Origin: an uncultured Collinsella sp. | Lineage (GTDB): Bacteria > Actinomycetota > Coriobacteriia > Coriobacteriales > Coriobacteriaceae | Assembly (NCBI GenBank): GCA_902468695.1 | Contig: CABQZS010000084.1 | Location: 1-8,823, forward strand | Direction of reading: 5' to 3' | Length of the DNA: 8,823 bases | Shown here: positions 1 through 6,258 of the stretch, piece by piece | Layout: each line of letters opens with the position of its first letter | Position numbering within the stretch: position 1 is the stretch's first letter | The notes under the pieces: model-generated | Databases searched by the model: none | What the model was told of the DNA's origin: nothing | Seen by the model: only the letters and a program-made list of their open reading frames with translations | Translations under genes and position numbers: made by a program

Positions 1-2115
1 GACATCGGCACGAGCCCCATGTACACCATGAAATCAATCGTCGCCAACAACGGCGGCATCGGCACCGTCAGCGAAGATATGATCCTTGGCGCGCTTTCGC
101 TCGTCATCTGGACCATGACGCTCGTGACCACGGTCAAGTACGTGGTAATCGCCATGAAGGCCGACAACCACAACGAAGGCGGCATCTTCGCCCTGTTCAG
201 TCTCGTGCGCAAGGTGGCGCCATGGCTGATTCTCCCCGCCATGATCGGCGGCGCGGCGCTGCTCGCCGACGGCATCCTCACCCCCGCCGTCACGGTTACC
301 ACGGCCATCGAGGGCTTGCGCACTATCGAGTGGGGCCACGCGCTTTTGGGCGACGGCCAGACCAACGTCATCATCATCACCATCATCATTATCTGCGGCC
401 TATTTGCCATGCAGCGCGCCGGTACCTCGTCGATCGGTAAGCTGTTCGGCCCGCTCATGACGCTGTGGTTCCTGTTCCTGGCAGGCGCCGGCCTGTTCAA
501 CATGCTCGGCAACCTGTCCATCTTGCGCGCGCTCAACCCCATCCGCGGCATCATGTTCCTGTTCTCGCCCATCAACCACTCGGGCATTATGGTGCTCGGC
601 TTTGTCTTTCTGTCGACGACCGGCGCCGAGGCCCTCTACTCGGACATGGGCCACGTTGGCAAGGCAAACATCTATGCATCCTGGCCGTTTGTTAAGGCGG
701 CCCTTATCCTCAACTATCTGGGTCAGGGAGCTTGGCTGCTCGCCAATAACTCCAACCCCCAGATGCTCGCGATGGATATCGTCAACCCGTTTTATATGAT
801 GCTTCCCGAGCCCCTGCGCCCCTTTGCCATCGTGCTTTCGGCCGTAGCGGCCATCATCGCCTCGCAGGCGCTCATCACCGGCTCGTTCTCGCTGGTATCC
901 GAGGCTACGCGTCTCAACCTTATGCCGCATCTGCGCATCCACTACCCCAGCGACACCAAGGGCCAGCTCTATATTCCGCTCGTCAACAACATCATGTGGG
1001 TCGGCTGCATCTTCATCGTGCTGCTGTTCCAAAACTCCGAGCGCATGGAGAGCGCCTATGGCCTCGCCATCACCGTGACCATGCTCATGACCACCACACT
1101 GCTGACGAGCTACATCGCCGGCATCCTCAAGCACAAGCTGGGTGCCTGCGTCTTCGCCCTGCTCTTTGGCGCCATTGAGCTGTGCTTCTTCGCCTCGTGC
1201 CTCACCATGTTCTTTGACGGCGGCTACGTCATGATCTTCCTGGCCGCGCTGCTGTTTGGCCTTATGTATGTGTGGCGTCGCGGCACCGCCATCGAGCGCA
1301 CGCAGACGATTCTGCTGCCCGTCTCCAAGTACATCGATCAGCTCAACCGTCTGCGCAACGACAAGACCTACCCCGTGCTCGCTGACAATCTGGTATTTCT
1401 CACCAACAGCCCCGACCCGCTCACGCTCGACCGCGACGTGCTCTATTCCATCCTGGACAAACACCCCAAGCGCGCCAAGGCATATTGGTTCATCAACGTG
1501 CACGTTACCGACGAGCCCTATACGCACGAGTATTCCGTTGAGACCTTTGGCACAGACTTCCTGTTCCGCGTGCGCTTGGACCTGGGCTTTAAGGTCAATC
1601 AGCGCATCAACGCCTACCTGCGCCAGATCGTTGGCGACTTGATGGCATCGGGCGAGCTGCCGCCGCAACATCACACCTACTCCATCTACGAGACGCGTGG
1701 CAACGTGGGCGACTTCCGTTTTTGCATGCTGCGCAAGATGCTTGCACCCGAAACGGACATCAACCGCAACGACCACCGTGTGATGGCCATCAAGTACGCC
1801 GTCCGCCGCGCCTGCGGAAGCCCGGCACGTTGGTATGGTCTCGAGAACTCGGCCATCATCATCGAGTACGTACCGCTCTTTGCCCGCATGCGCCCGGCCG
1901 TCAAACTTGTGCGTACCCAGGTGCCGCTCGAAGTTCAGATCGAAGAGGCCGAGGAAATGGAGGTCGACATCTTCTCGGACGACTTGGTCAACGGCAACGA
2001 GGCCGGCAAGAGCATGAACGTCGATCCCACCGAGCTGCTCGAGAGCGTCGCCGATACGCCCGAACAGCAACTCGACGGACTCGAGAGCACCCAGTTCAAC
2101 GACGCCAACTTCTAA
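1..2115 (+). CDS. kup: Kup/HAK-type potassium uptake transporter, 5' partial
   Basis: This integral membrane protein probably imports K+ with protons. The reading frame is open at base 1: the first codons give DIGTSP, the end of the Kup signature (Y)GDIGTSPLY, so the ATG at 19 is internal and only about 20-30 residues are missing. Numbering from base 1 (704 residues), other family motifs are DNHNEGGIFAL (55-65), ADGILTPAV (89-97) and TGAEALYSDMGH (207-218), followed by a long membrane region with about a dozen hydrophobic segments up to about residue 425. A soluble C-terminal domain of roughly 275 residues follows. It ends in an acidic stretch (EEAEEMEVD and a Glu/Asp-rich tail), which makes the protein longer than E. 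coli Kup (about 620). In the DN-x-GEGG motif an Asn replaces the first Gly. Some Gram-positive Kup proteins bind cyclic di-AMP; nothing here proves that for this one. The gene appears to be the last of its transcript. Family assignment is secure; ion specificity is inferred. Confidence 0.95.
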   Translation, partial: DIGTSPMYTMKSIVANNGGIGTVSEDMILGALSLVIWTMTLVTTVKYVVIAMKADNHNEGGIFALFSLVRKVAPWLILPAMIGGAALLADGILTPAVTVTTAIEGLRTIEWGHALLGDGQTNVIIITIIIICGLFAMQRAGTSSIGKLFGPLMTLWFLFLAGAGLFNMLGNLSILRALNPIRGIMFLFSPINHSGIMVLGFVFLSTTGAEALYSDMGHVGKANIYASWPFVKAALILNYLGQGAWLLANNSNPQMLAMDIVNPFYMMLPEPLRPFAIVLSAVAAIIASQALITGSFSLVSEATRLNLMPHLRIHYPSDTKGQLYIPLVNNIMWVGCIFIVLLFQNSERMESAYGLAITVTMLMTTTLLTSYIAGILKHKLGACVFALLFGAIELCFFASCLTMFFDGGYVMIFLAALLFGLMYVWRRGTAIERTQTILLPVSKYIDQLNRLRNDKTYPVLADNLVFLTNSPDPLTLDRDVLYSILDKHPKRAKAYWFINVHVTDEPYTHEYSVETFGTDFLFRVRLDLGFKVNQRINAYLRQIVGDLMASGELPPQHHTYSIYETRGNVGDFRFCMLRKMLAPETDINRNDHRVMAIKYAVRRACGSPARWYGLENSAIIIEYVPLFARMRPAVKLVRTQVPLEVQIEEAEEMEVDIFSDDLVNGNEAGKSMNVDPTELLESVADTPEQQLDGLESTQFNDANF

Positions 2116-2137
2116 CACGCCACCAGCCATTGACGAC

Positions 2138-2175
2138 AACGGCCTCGCATCTCATAAGAGGTGCGAGGCCGTTTT
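2138..2175 (+). terminator. Rho-independent terminator of kup
   Basis: A 15-bp stem (2138-2152 with 2159-2173, one G-U pair, 6-base loop) is followed by a short run of T. It begins 22 bases after the kup stop codon. The opposite face has no good T-run, so it would only weakly stop transcription coming from the minus-strand hydrolase that ends at 2197. Confidence 0.88.
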
Positions 2176-2196
2176 ATGTCGCAACGGACCAGTGAG

Positions 2197-3162
2197 CTAC
2201 GAACGACGCGGCTCGGGAACCACGAGCCTATCGGGGCTCGCGCCCTCGGCATCCATCAGGCTCACGTAGCGAATCGACGGATCCCCATACATCGCGTAGT
2301 AATAATTGCCCGTGCGCGCGCTAAAGCATCCGGTGTAGATAGTCTTCTCGAACTTGCCATCGTCCATCCTGGACGCTCCCTCGATCATCACCACGCCCTC
2401 GAGCGAGCGGAACATGCGAACGACGTTTTCGGTCTCGCTCTCCTTTTGTGGGTAATTGGCATTGAGGTACGCCGCCTTTACAAAACGGCTCGGCGAATAG
2501 CAATCGCCCGGAATGCCGCGCATGCCGGCACCGGCTCCATAGGGCTTAAGCTCGGCGCCACGCCATGTCGCCGTCTGCGGAAAATCGCTTGTGGCCGTGA
2601 TATAGGTGCGCAGGTTTTCCATGTGCCACGGGAAAGTCGGCTGATTGGCAAGGGTGTCGACCGGATTGTCGTATACATGCAGGCCGTCAGCCATCATCTC
2701 GACCACGATGCTGCGTTGGCTGTCGCCGATAATCCAATGGAGCAGTGACACGCCCAGCCCCTCTCCGGCAGATTTGGCGACAATCACCGTGTCGCGCAGC
2801 GCGGCCTCGACCTCATCGACCGTCGAGAACGTCGCTGCCACCCACAGGGGAAACTCATAGGCCGCGATATTGTTCTTGCCGTCGACAGGGCCATCGGCAT
2901 ACTCGGCATAGCCGGGGAAGTTGAGCCCCGCCACAGCCAGACCCGCATCGTTACCGCAGTCGAAAAACATAGGGTAGTTCTTGTAATCGATGCACATGCC
3001 GATTACCGCGTGCGCCGCCGACGCATCGTCGATAAACGAATACGGAATGTGGAACCCGCGCGGCATCACGCGAACCTGTTGGCCGTAGTCAAAGCTCCAG
3101 TCGAGGTTGCGGCCTAGATACATGTGGCCAGAATTATCGGTAAATCGAATGCTCGTACACAT
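2197..3162 (-). CDS. bsh: Choloylglycine hydrolase family protein, probable bile salt hydrolase
   Basis: This is an N-terminal-nucleophile amidohydrolase of the linear C-N hydrolase family, expected to cut the glycine or taurine amide bond of conjugated bile acids in the cytoplasm. The start at 3162 is chosen because it puts Cys at residue 2, the nucleophile freed when Met is removed, and because AGGAGG lies 4 bases upstream; the frame is open further upstream but without support. The 321 residues match the usual family length of about 315-340. The catalytic set is complete: Cys2, Arg18 and Asp21 (LGRNLDW), Asn81 (GLNFPGYA), Asn173 (LANQPTF) and Arg226 (in GIPGDCYSPSRF, 216-227). The C-terminal part has the family pattern EKTIYTGCF...GNYYYAMY. 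There is no signal peptide. Its neighbours are unrelated, and a terminator separates it from the deformylase-like gene upstream. Penicillin V acylase is the alternative within the family; conjugated bile salts are the likelier substrate for a gut bacterium, but that is inference. Confidence 0.93.
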   Translation of the reverse strand: MCTSIRFTDNSGHMYLGRNLDWSFDYGQQVRVMPRGFHIPYSFIDDASAAHAVIGMCIDYKNYPMFFDCGNDAGLAVAGLNFPGYAEYADGPVDGKNNIAAYEFPLWVAATFSTVDEVEAALRDTVIVAKSAGEGLGVSLLHWIIGDSQRSIVVEMMADGLHVYDNPVDTLANQPTFPWHMENLRTYITATSDFPQTATWRGAELKPYGAGAGMRGIPGDCYSPSRFVKAAYLNANYPQKESETENVVRMFRSLEGVVMIEGASRMDDGKFEKTIYTGCFSARTGNYYYAMYGDPSIRYVSLMDAEGASPDRLVVPEPRRS

Positions 3163-3220
3163 AGCGCCTCCTAGCTTTACGTTCCTGCTAAGGTTATTGT
3201 CACCAAACAAAAAGGCGCTA
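3162..3220 (-). promoter_or_regulatory. Possible stem sequestering the bsh ribosome-binding site
   Basis: In the bsh-sense RNA, the segment from 3220 to 3210 (TAGCGCCTTTT) is complementary over 11 pairs (9 Watson-Crick, 2 G-U) to AGGAGGCGCTA at 3172-3162. The second arm contains the whole Shine-Dalgarno and the first base of the start codon. The loop would be 37 bases. Such a stem would hide the ribosome-binding site if transcription starts upstream of 3220. I could not find a convincing bsh promoter, so whether the first arm is transcribed is unknown. Confidence 0.35.
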
Positions 3221-3225
3221 AACAC

Positions 3226-3259
3226 AAAAGCCCGGACATGACAACAATGTCACGCCCGG
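3226..3259 (-). terminator. Rho-independent terminator of the deformylase-like gene
   Basis: Read on the minus strand, an 11-bp stem (3259-3249 with 3242-3232, two G-U pairs, 6-base loop) is followed by GC and four T. It lies 34 bases after the stop of the gene ending at 3294 and before bsh. It makes bsh largely independent of that gene unless there is readthrough. Confidence 0.8.
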
Positions 3260-3293
3260 ACCAAAAGAGACGAAGTGCGGTGCTTTGGTCCCC

Positions 3294-3713
3294 TTAGACC
3301 AACTTTCCTAGACAGTGGTCAATCATGTGTTGAATCATCTGCGCCTCGAAGCCCACAAAGTCCTGCTTGCGCTCGCGCATCTTGCCGTCGACGATCACGT
3401 CATAAGCGACCTTGCACTTGATATAGCGCGTGGACTTGGTGACCTCCTCGTGCGTCAGGCAGCTCTCCTCCATCTTGCTGGCGCCCAGGCCAAACACCAG
3501 ACGGGGGTTGTAGAGCACGTGGGGCTCACCGGCATCGTCCAGGTAGACGCAAACCTTCTTGGTAACGCCAATCTGGTTAGCGGCCAAGCAGCCGGCATCG
3601 TCGAGCGACTTGATGGTATCGATCAGGTCCTGAGCAACCGACTCGTCCTCGACAGTCGCAACCTCGCAACGCTGGGACAGGATAGCCTCGTCGTGGCAAA
3701 GCTCTTTAATCAT
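3294..3713 (-). CDS. def: Peptide deformylase-like protein lacking the catalytic Glu
   Basis: Peptide deformylases remove the formyl group from the N-terminus of new proteins, using a metal held by one Cys and two His. This 139-residue protein belongs to the short Clostridia-type branch of the family. Motif I is present as GCLAANQIG (41-49, Gln47), and motif II is degenerate, EESCLT (82-87), keeping the metal ligand Cys85 but with Ser for the usual Gly of EGCL. Motif III reads QHMIDH (128-133): both His are kept, but the catalytic Glu of HExDH is Met130 (codon ATG). The start at 3713 is preferred over the ATG at 3725 because GGAGGA (3718-3723) sits 4 bases upstream of it and would be overlapped by the longer form; homologues as I recall them also begin MIK. 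With the general-base Glu replaced, ordinary deformylase activity is doubtful. The protein may have a different chemistry, bind formyl-peptides, or be dispensable beside a second def gene elsewhere. The fold assignment is good; activity is uncertain. Confidence 0.85.
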   Translation of the reverse strand: MIKELCHDEAILSQRCEVATVEDESVAQDLIDTIKSLDDAGCLAANQIGVTKKVCVYLDDAGEPHVLYNPRLVFGLGASKMEESCLTHEEVTKSTRYIKCKVAYDVIVDGKMRERKQDFVGFEAQMIQHMIDHCLGKLV

Positions 3714-3746
3714 ACGTTCCTCCATAGGGGTCGTTGTAACCGCTTA

Positions 3747-3752
3747 AGTATA
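3747..3752 (-). promoter_or_regulatory. Possible -10 element for the deformylase-like gene
   Basis: The minus strand reads TATACT about 34 bases upstream of the start at 3713, a good match to TATAAT. No clear -35 box stands 16-18 bases further upstream, so the assignment rests on one hexamer. Confidence 0.3.
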
Positions 3753-3856
3753 CGGTACCTACACAATTTCATGCGAAAGATACCGCCCGTCCGTTACAAA
3801 CCGCCGAACATCAACATGTGAGGAACACCAACTTCACAAAGGCGATATAGTGGGTG

Positions 3857-3917
3857 AGTTCGTGTCAATCGGCCTAAACTCGGGGCCGAACAAGGAAAGG
3901 GTATGCATGGACGAACT
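3857..3917 (+). promoter_or_regulatory. Possible nested hairpin around the purine permease RBS
   Basis: An inner 6-bp stem (TCGGCC 3869-3874 with GGCCGA 3884-3889) ends just before the Shine-Dalgarno AAGGAAAGGG (3892-3901). An outer 7-bp stem (AGTTCGT 3857-3863 with ACGAACT 3911-3917) would enclose both the Shine-Dalgarno and the start codon. It matches no riboswitch I know; in particular the conserved purine-riboswitch core is absent. Both stems are short and could be chance. Confidence 0.2.
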
Positions 3918-5217
3918 ATTTCACGTCAGTGAGCGCAAGTCCACAATCGGGACCGAACTTCGCGCTGGACTGACAACATTCCTGGCGATGGCCTACATCA
4001 TCGCCGTCAACCCCGCAGTGCTCTCGGGCGCCGGCATCGATGCGGGAGCGCTCGCCTGCGCCACCTGCCTGGGCGCCGGCATCATGACCATCTGCATGGG
4101 CATCTTCGCTAACCGCCCGCTCGCCTGCGCGTCGGGCTTGGGCGTCAACGCGATGATCGCTGGAATCACCACCACCGTCTGCGGCGGTGACTGGCACGTG
4201 GCCATGAGCGTCATCTTCCTCGAGGGTATCGTCATCTTGCTGCTCGTGCTTTGTGGCCTGCGCGAGGCCATCATGGACGCCATCCCGGTTGTCCTGCGTC
4301 ACGCCATCTCGGTGGGTCTGGGCCTGTTCATCGCCATGATTGGCCTGTGCGATGCCGGCATTATCACCGCTGGCGCCGGTACACTCGTCGGTCTGGGCGA
4401 CATCACCTCCCCCACCTTCATCGTCGGCATCATCTCCATCCTGGTGACAGTCGCCCTCGCCTGCCGCAACGTCCCCGGCTCGCTGCTCATCGGCATCGTC
4501 GTCGCCGTCATCGCCGGTATCCCCCTAGGTGTGACCCAGGCTCCGACCGGTATCATCGCCCCGCTCGACTTCTCGAGCATCGGTGGCCCCATCGCCGACG
4601 CCGGCGGCGTGCCCGCCATCGTCAAGGTCCTTACCGACCCCACGCTCCTCGTCATCTCGTTCTCGCTGCTCATGAGTGACTTCTTCGACACCATGGGCAC
4701 CGCGATGGCCGTGGCCAAGCAGGGCGAGTTCCTCACCGACGACGGCAACGTCGAGGATATCAAGGAGATCCTGATCGTCGACTCCGCCGCCGCCGCTGTG
4801 GGCGGTTTCATGGGCGTCTCCTCCATCACCACCTTCGTCGAGTCCACCTCTGGCGCCGCCGACGGTGGCCGCACGGGCCTCACCTCCGTCACCACCGGCG
4901 TGCTGTTCATTCTCGCCGCGTTCTTCTCCCCCATCGTCACCATCGTTTCCAGCGCCGCCACCTGCGGTGCTCTGGTCTACGTCGGCTACCTCATGATGAG
5001 CGAGGCCTCCGAAATCGACTGGTCCGACGTATCGCAGGGTTTCCCGGCGTTCATGATTGTCGCCGGCGTGCCCTTCACCTACTCCATCTCTGCCGGCATT
5101 GGCCTGGGCTTTATCGCCTACGTGATCGTCGCGCTCTTTAAGGGCGAGGCTTCCAAGATCAAGCCGCTCATGTGGATCGCAGCCCTTGCCTTCCTCGTCT
5201 ACTTCTTCGTGGCGTAA
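3907..5217 (+). CDS. NCS2 (AzgA-type) purine permease, guanine/hypoxanthine or adenine uptake
   Basis: This cytoplasmic-membrane permease of the nucleobase-cation symporter-2 family imports purine bases with protons. The start at 3907 is chosen because AAGGAAAGGG lies 5 bases upstream and because MDELFHVSERKSTIGTELRAG matches the usual N-terminus of the AzgA branch; a GTG at 3850 is in frame but unsupported. The 436 residues are close to the usual 430-460. Family landmarks: AGLTTFLAMAYIIAVNP in the first membrane segment (20-36), GLGVNAM (77-83) on the segment that carries a conserved Asn, SDFFDTMGTAMAVA (257-270) with the substrate-site acidic segment, and FVESTSGAADGGRTGLTSV (310-328). Hydrophobic segments fill nearly the whole length, consistent with 14 spans. 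It is divergent from the deformylase-like gene and is followed by its own terminator, so it appears to be monocistronic. Guanine/hypoxanthine (PbuG/PbuO-like) is the likelier substrate; adenine cannot be excluded. Confidence 0.93.
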   Translation: MDELFHVSERKSTIGTELRAGLTTFLAMAYIIAVNPAVLSGAGIDAGALACATCLGAGIMTICMGIFANRPLACASGLGVNAMIAGITTTVCGGDWHVAMSVIFLEGIVILLLVLCGLREAIMDAIPVVLRHAISVGLGLFIAMIGLCDAGIITAGAGTLVGLGDITSPTFIVGIISILVTVALACRNVPGSLLIGIVVAVIAGIPLGVTQAPTGIIAPLDFSSIGGPIADAGGVPAIVKVLTDPTLLVISFSLLMSDFFDTMGTAMAVAKQGEFLTDDGNVEDIKEILIVDSAAAAVGGFMGVSSITTFVESTSGAADGGRTGLTSVTTGVLFILAAFFSPIVTIVSSAATCGALVYVGYLMMSEASEIDWSDVSQGFPAFMIVAGVPFTYSISAGIGLGFIAYVIVALFKGEASKIKPLMWIAALAFLVYFFVA

Positions 5218-5244
5218 CGGCATAGTCTGCTAAAGCAAAACAAC

Positions 5245-5285
5245 AAGGCGCGGAATCGCATCGAGCGGCTCCGCGCCTTTCTTTT
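5245..5285 (+). terminator. Rho-independent terminator of the purine permease
   Basis: A 15-bp GC-rich stem (5245-5259 with 5265-5279, one A-C mismatch and one G-T wobble, 5-base loop) is followed by TTTCTTTT. It begins 27 bases after the permease stop codon. Confidence 0.92.
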
Positions 5286-5354
5286 AGCGTCTGCTCCCGT
5301 GCCAGCGTGCGACAATTGAGGCTGTCAATATCACAACACCGAGAGAAGCCTGCC

Positions 5355-6020
5355 TTGGAAGTGCATCAGAAGCAGATAACCGTTTATTCAGAGTGTGCAG
5401 AAGGTACGCCCGTCATCTACCTCCCTGTGGTTATGGGCGACGGTAGTGAAGTCTACGAGCGCTGCCGAGAGCTCGACTGCCCGCCATTCGCCCTTGTCGC
5501 CATTGGAGGGCTCGATTGGAATCGCGAGCTGAGCCCCTGGGAATGCGACGGAACTATACGAGATGCCGAGCCCTTTGGCGGACAGGCGTCTGAGTTTCTC
5601 GATGAACTGCTGAATCAGATAATCCCAGAGGCCGAATCATCACTTCCCTGCCCGCCCACCTGGCGCGGCATTGCCGGCTACTCGTTGGCGGGTCTTTTTG
5701 CACTGTGGGCACTTTGGCAAACAGATGTCTTTGAGCGCGTGGCGAGTGCATCGGGGTCGCTGTGGTTCCCCGGCTTTATCGACTTCGCGCGCGAGCGCAC
5801 GATGGCAGCTACGCCCGACGCTGCCTATCTGTCGCTCGGTAAAAAGGAAACCAAGACGCCCAACCGCATGATGCGGCACGTACTCGACGATACGCACGCG
5901 ATGGAAGAGCTGCTTATCGAGCGTGACATTCCAACAACGCTGGAGCTCAACCCCGGCAATCATTTTGCCCAAACTGACCTGCGCATGGCGCGCGGCATCC
6001 ACTGGATACTGACGCATTAA
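5355..6020 (+). CDS. Alpha/beta-hydrolase-fold esterase (esterase D / IroE-BesA-like family)
   Basis: This is a serine hydrolase of the putative-esterase family (PF00756-like), probably cytoplasmic as no signal peptide is visible. Numbering from the TTG at 5355, the nucleophile elbow is GYSLAG (108-113, Ser110), a second conserved block is SASGSLWFPGF (131-141), and the likely catalytic His is His203 in LNPGNHF. The acid could be Glu165 in LSLGKKET; I cannot settle that. The start is uncertain. The frame is open from a GTG at 5307, but that lies close to the preceding terminator with no Shine-Dalgarno. The TTG at 5355 has GAGAGAAG upstream and gives MEVHQKQITVY, close to the usual N-terminus; a GTG at 5361 is also possible. 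At 221 residues it is complete but compact. Relatives act on siderophore esters, formylglutathione or acyl esters; nothing nearby (no siderophore genes) indicates the substrate. Confidence 0.8.
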   Translation: MEVHQKQITVYSECAEGTPVIYLPVVMGDGSEVYERCRELDCPPFALVAIGGLDWNRELSPWECDGTIRDAEPFGGQASEFLDELLNQIIPEAESSLPCPPTWRGIAGYSLAGLFALWALWQTDVFERVASASGSLWFPGFIDFARERTMAATPDAAYLSLGKKETKTPNRMMRHVLDDTHAMEELLIERDIPTTLELNPGNHFAQTDLRMARGIHWILTH

Positions 6021-6061
6021 AAATGGCGTCCACGCGTACATACGCATGGACGCCATTTTTT
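6019..6061. terminator. Bidirectional terminator between converging genes
   Basis: An 18-bp stem (6019-6036 with 6043-6060, one C-A mismatch, 6-base loop) carries five A at the left foot and six T at the right. It can therefore end transcription from the esterase on the plus strand and from the MetE-like region on the minus strand. The last two bases of the esterase stop codon (TAA, 6018-6020) are the first two bases of the stem. Confidence 0.92.
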
Positions 6062-6081
6062 GATTTAGCTGAACACAACTA

Positions 6082-6135
6082 CTATTCGACAGTCTCCTCG
6101 AGTTCAGATACGGCGGGCGTCGAGGATTGGGACAT
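6082..6135 (-). CDS. Possible 17-residue peptide, unknown function
   Basis: A minus-strand ATG at 6135 follows AAAGGA with 5 bases between, and opens MSQSSTPAVSELEETVE before a TAG stop. It lies between the end of the MetE-like gene (6259) and the bidirectional terminator at 6019-6061, in an otherwise empty stretch of about 200 bases. The peptide is acidic, has no hydrophobic segment and resembles nothing I know. I found no clear promoter of its own (a TACAAT occurs on the minus strand near 6210 but without a -35). It may equally be a chance ORF in the 3' end of the methyltransferase transcript. Confidence 0.25.
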   Translation of the reverse strand: MSQSSTPAVSELEETVE

Positions 6136-6258
6136 GGAAGTCCTTTCATGATGGAAGGGCGATCAGGCATATCGGATAACCTGCCCGAACGATACGATCC
6201 GAACCATTGTACGTGATACGCCATGTCTCGCACGCGCCGCCACCCGCAAACGATAGCG

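Noticed and set aside
370..392. Short run of ATC/CAT triplets inside kup
   Set aside because: It encodes an Ile-rich membrane segment and is imperfect; codon use in a hydrophobic helix explains it.
400..2139. 579-codon open frame antisense to kup
   Set aside because: It mirrors the kup codons, has no membrane, domain or motif pattern and no ribosome-binding site. High GC at third codon positions keeps such antisense frames open.
3163..3225. Upstream in-frame start for the bile salt hydrolase at 3225
   Set aside because: It would bury the Cys2 nucleophile 21 residues inside, and the Shine-Dalgarno fits the start at 3162.
3726..3906. Purine riboswitch upstream of the NCS2 permease
   Set aside because: The conserved core sequences and the three-way junction layout could not be found.
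4299..5223. Long antisense frames opposite the purine permease (4299-4961 and 4525-5223)
   Set aside because: Low-complexity His/Gly/Asp- or Met/Ala-rich translations that shadow the permease; no independent signals.
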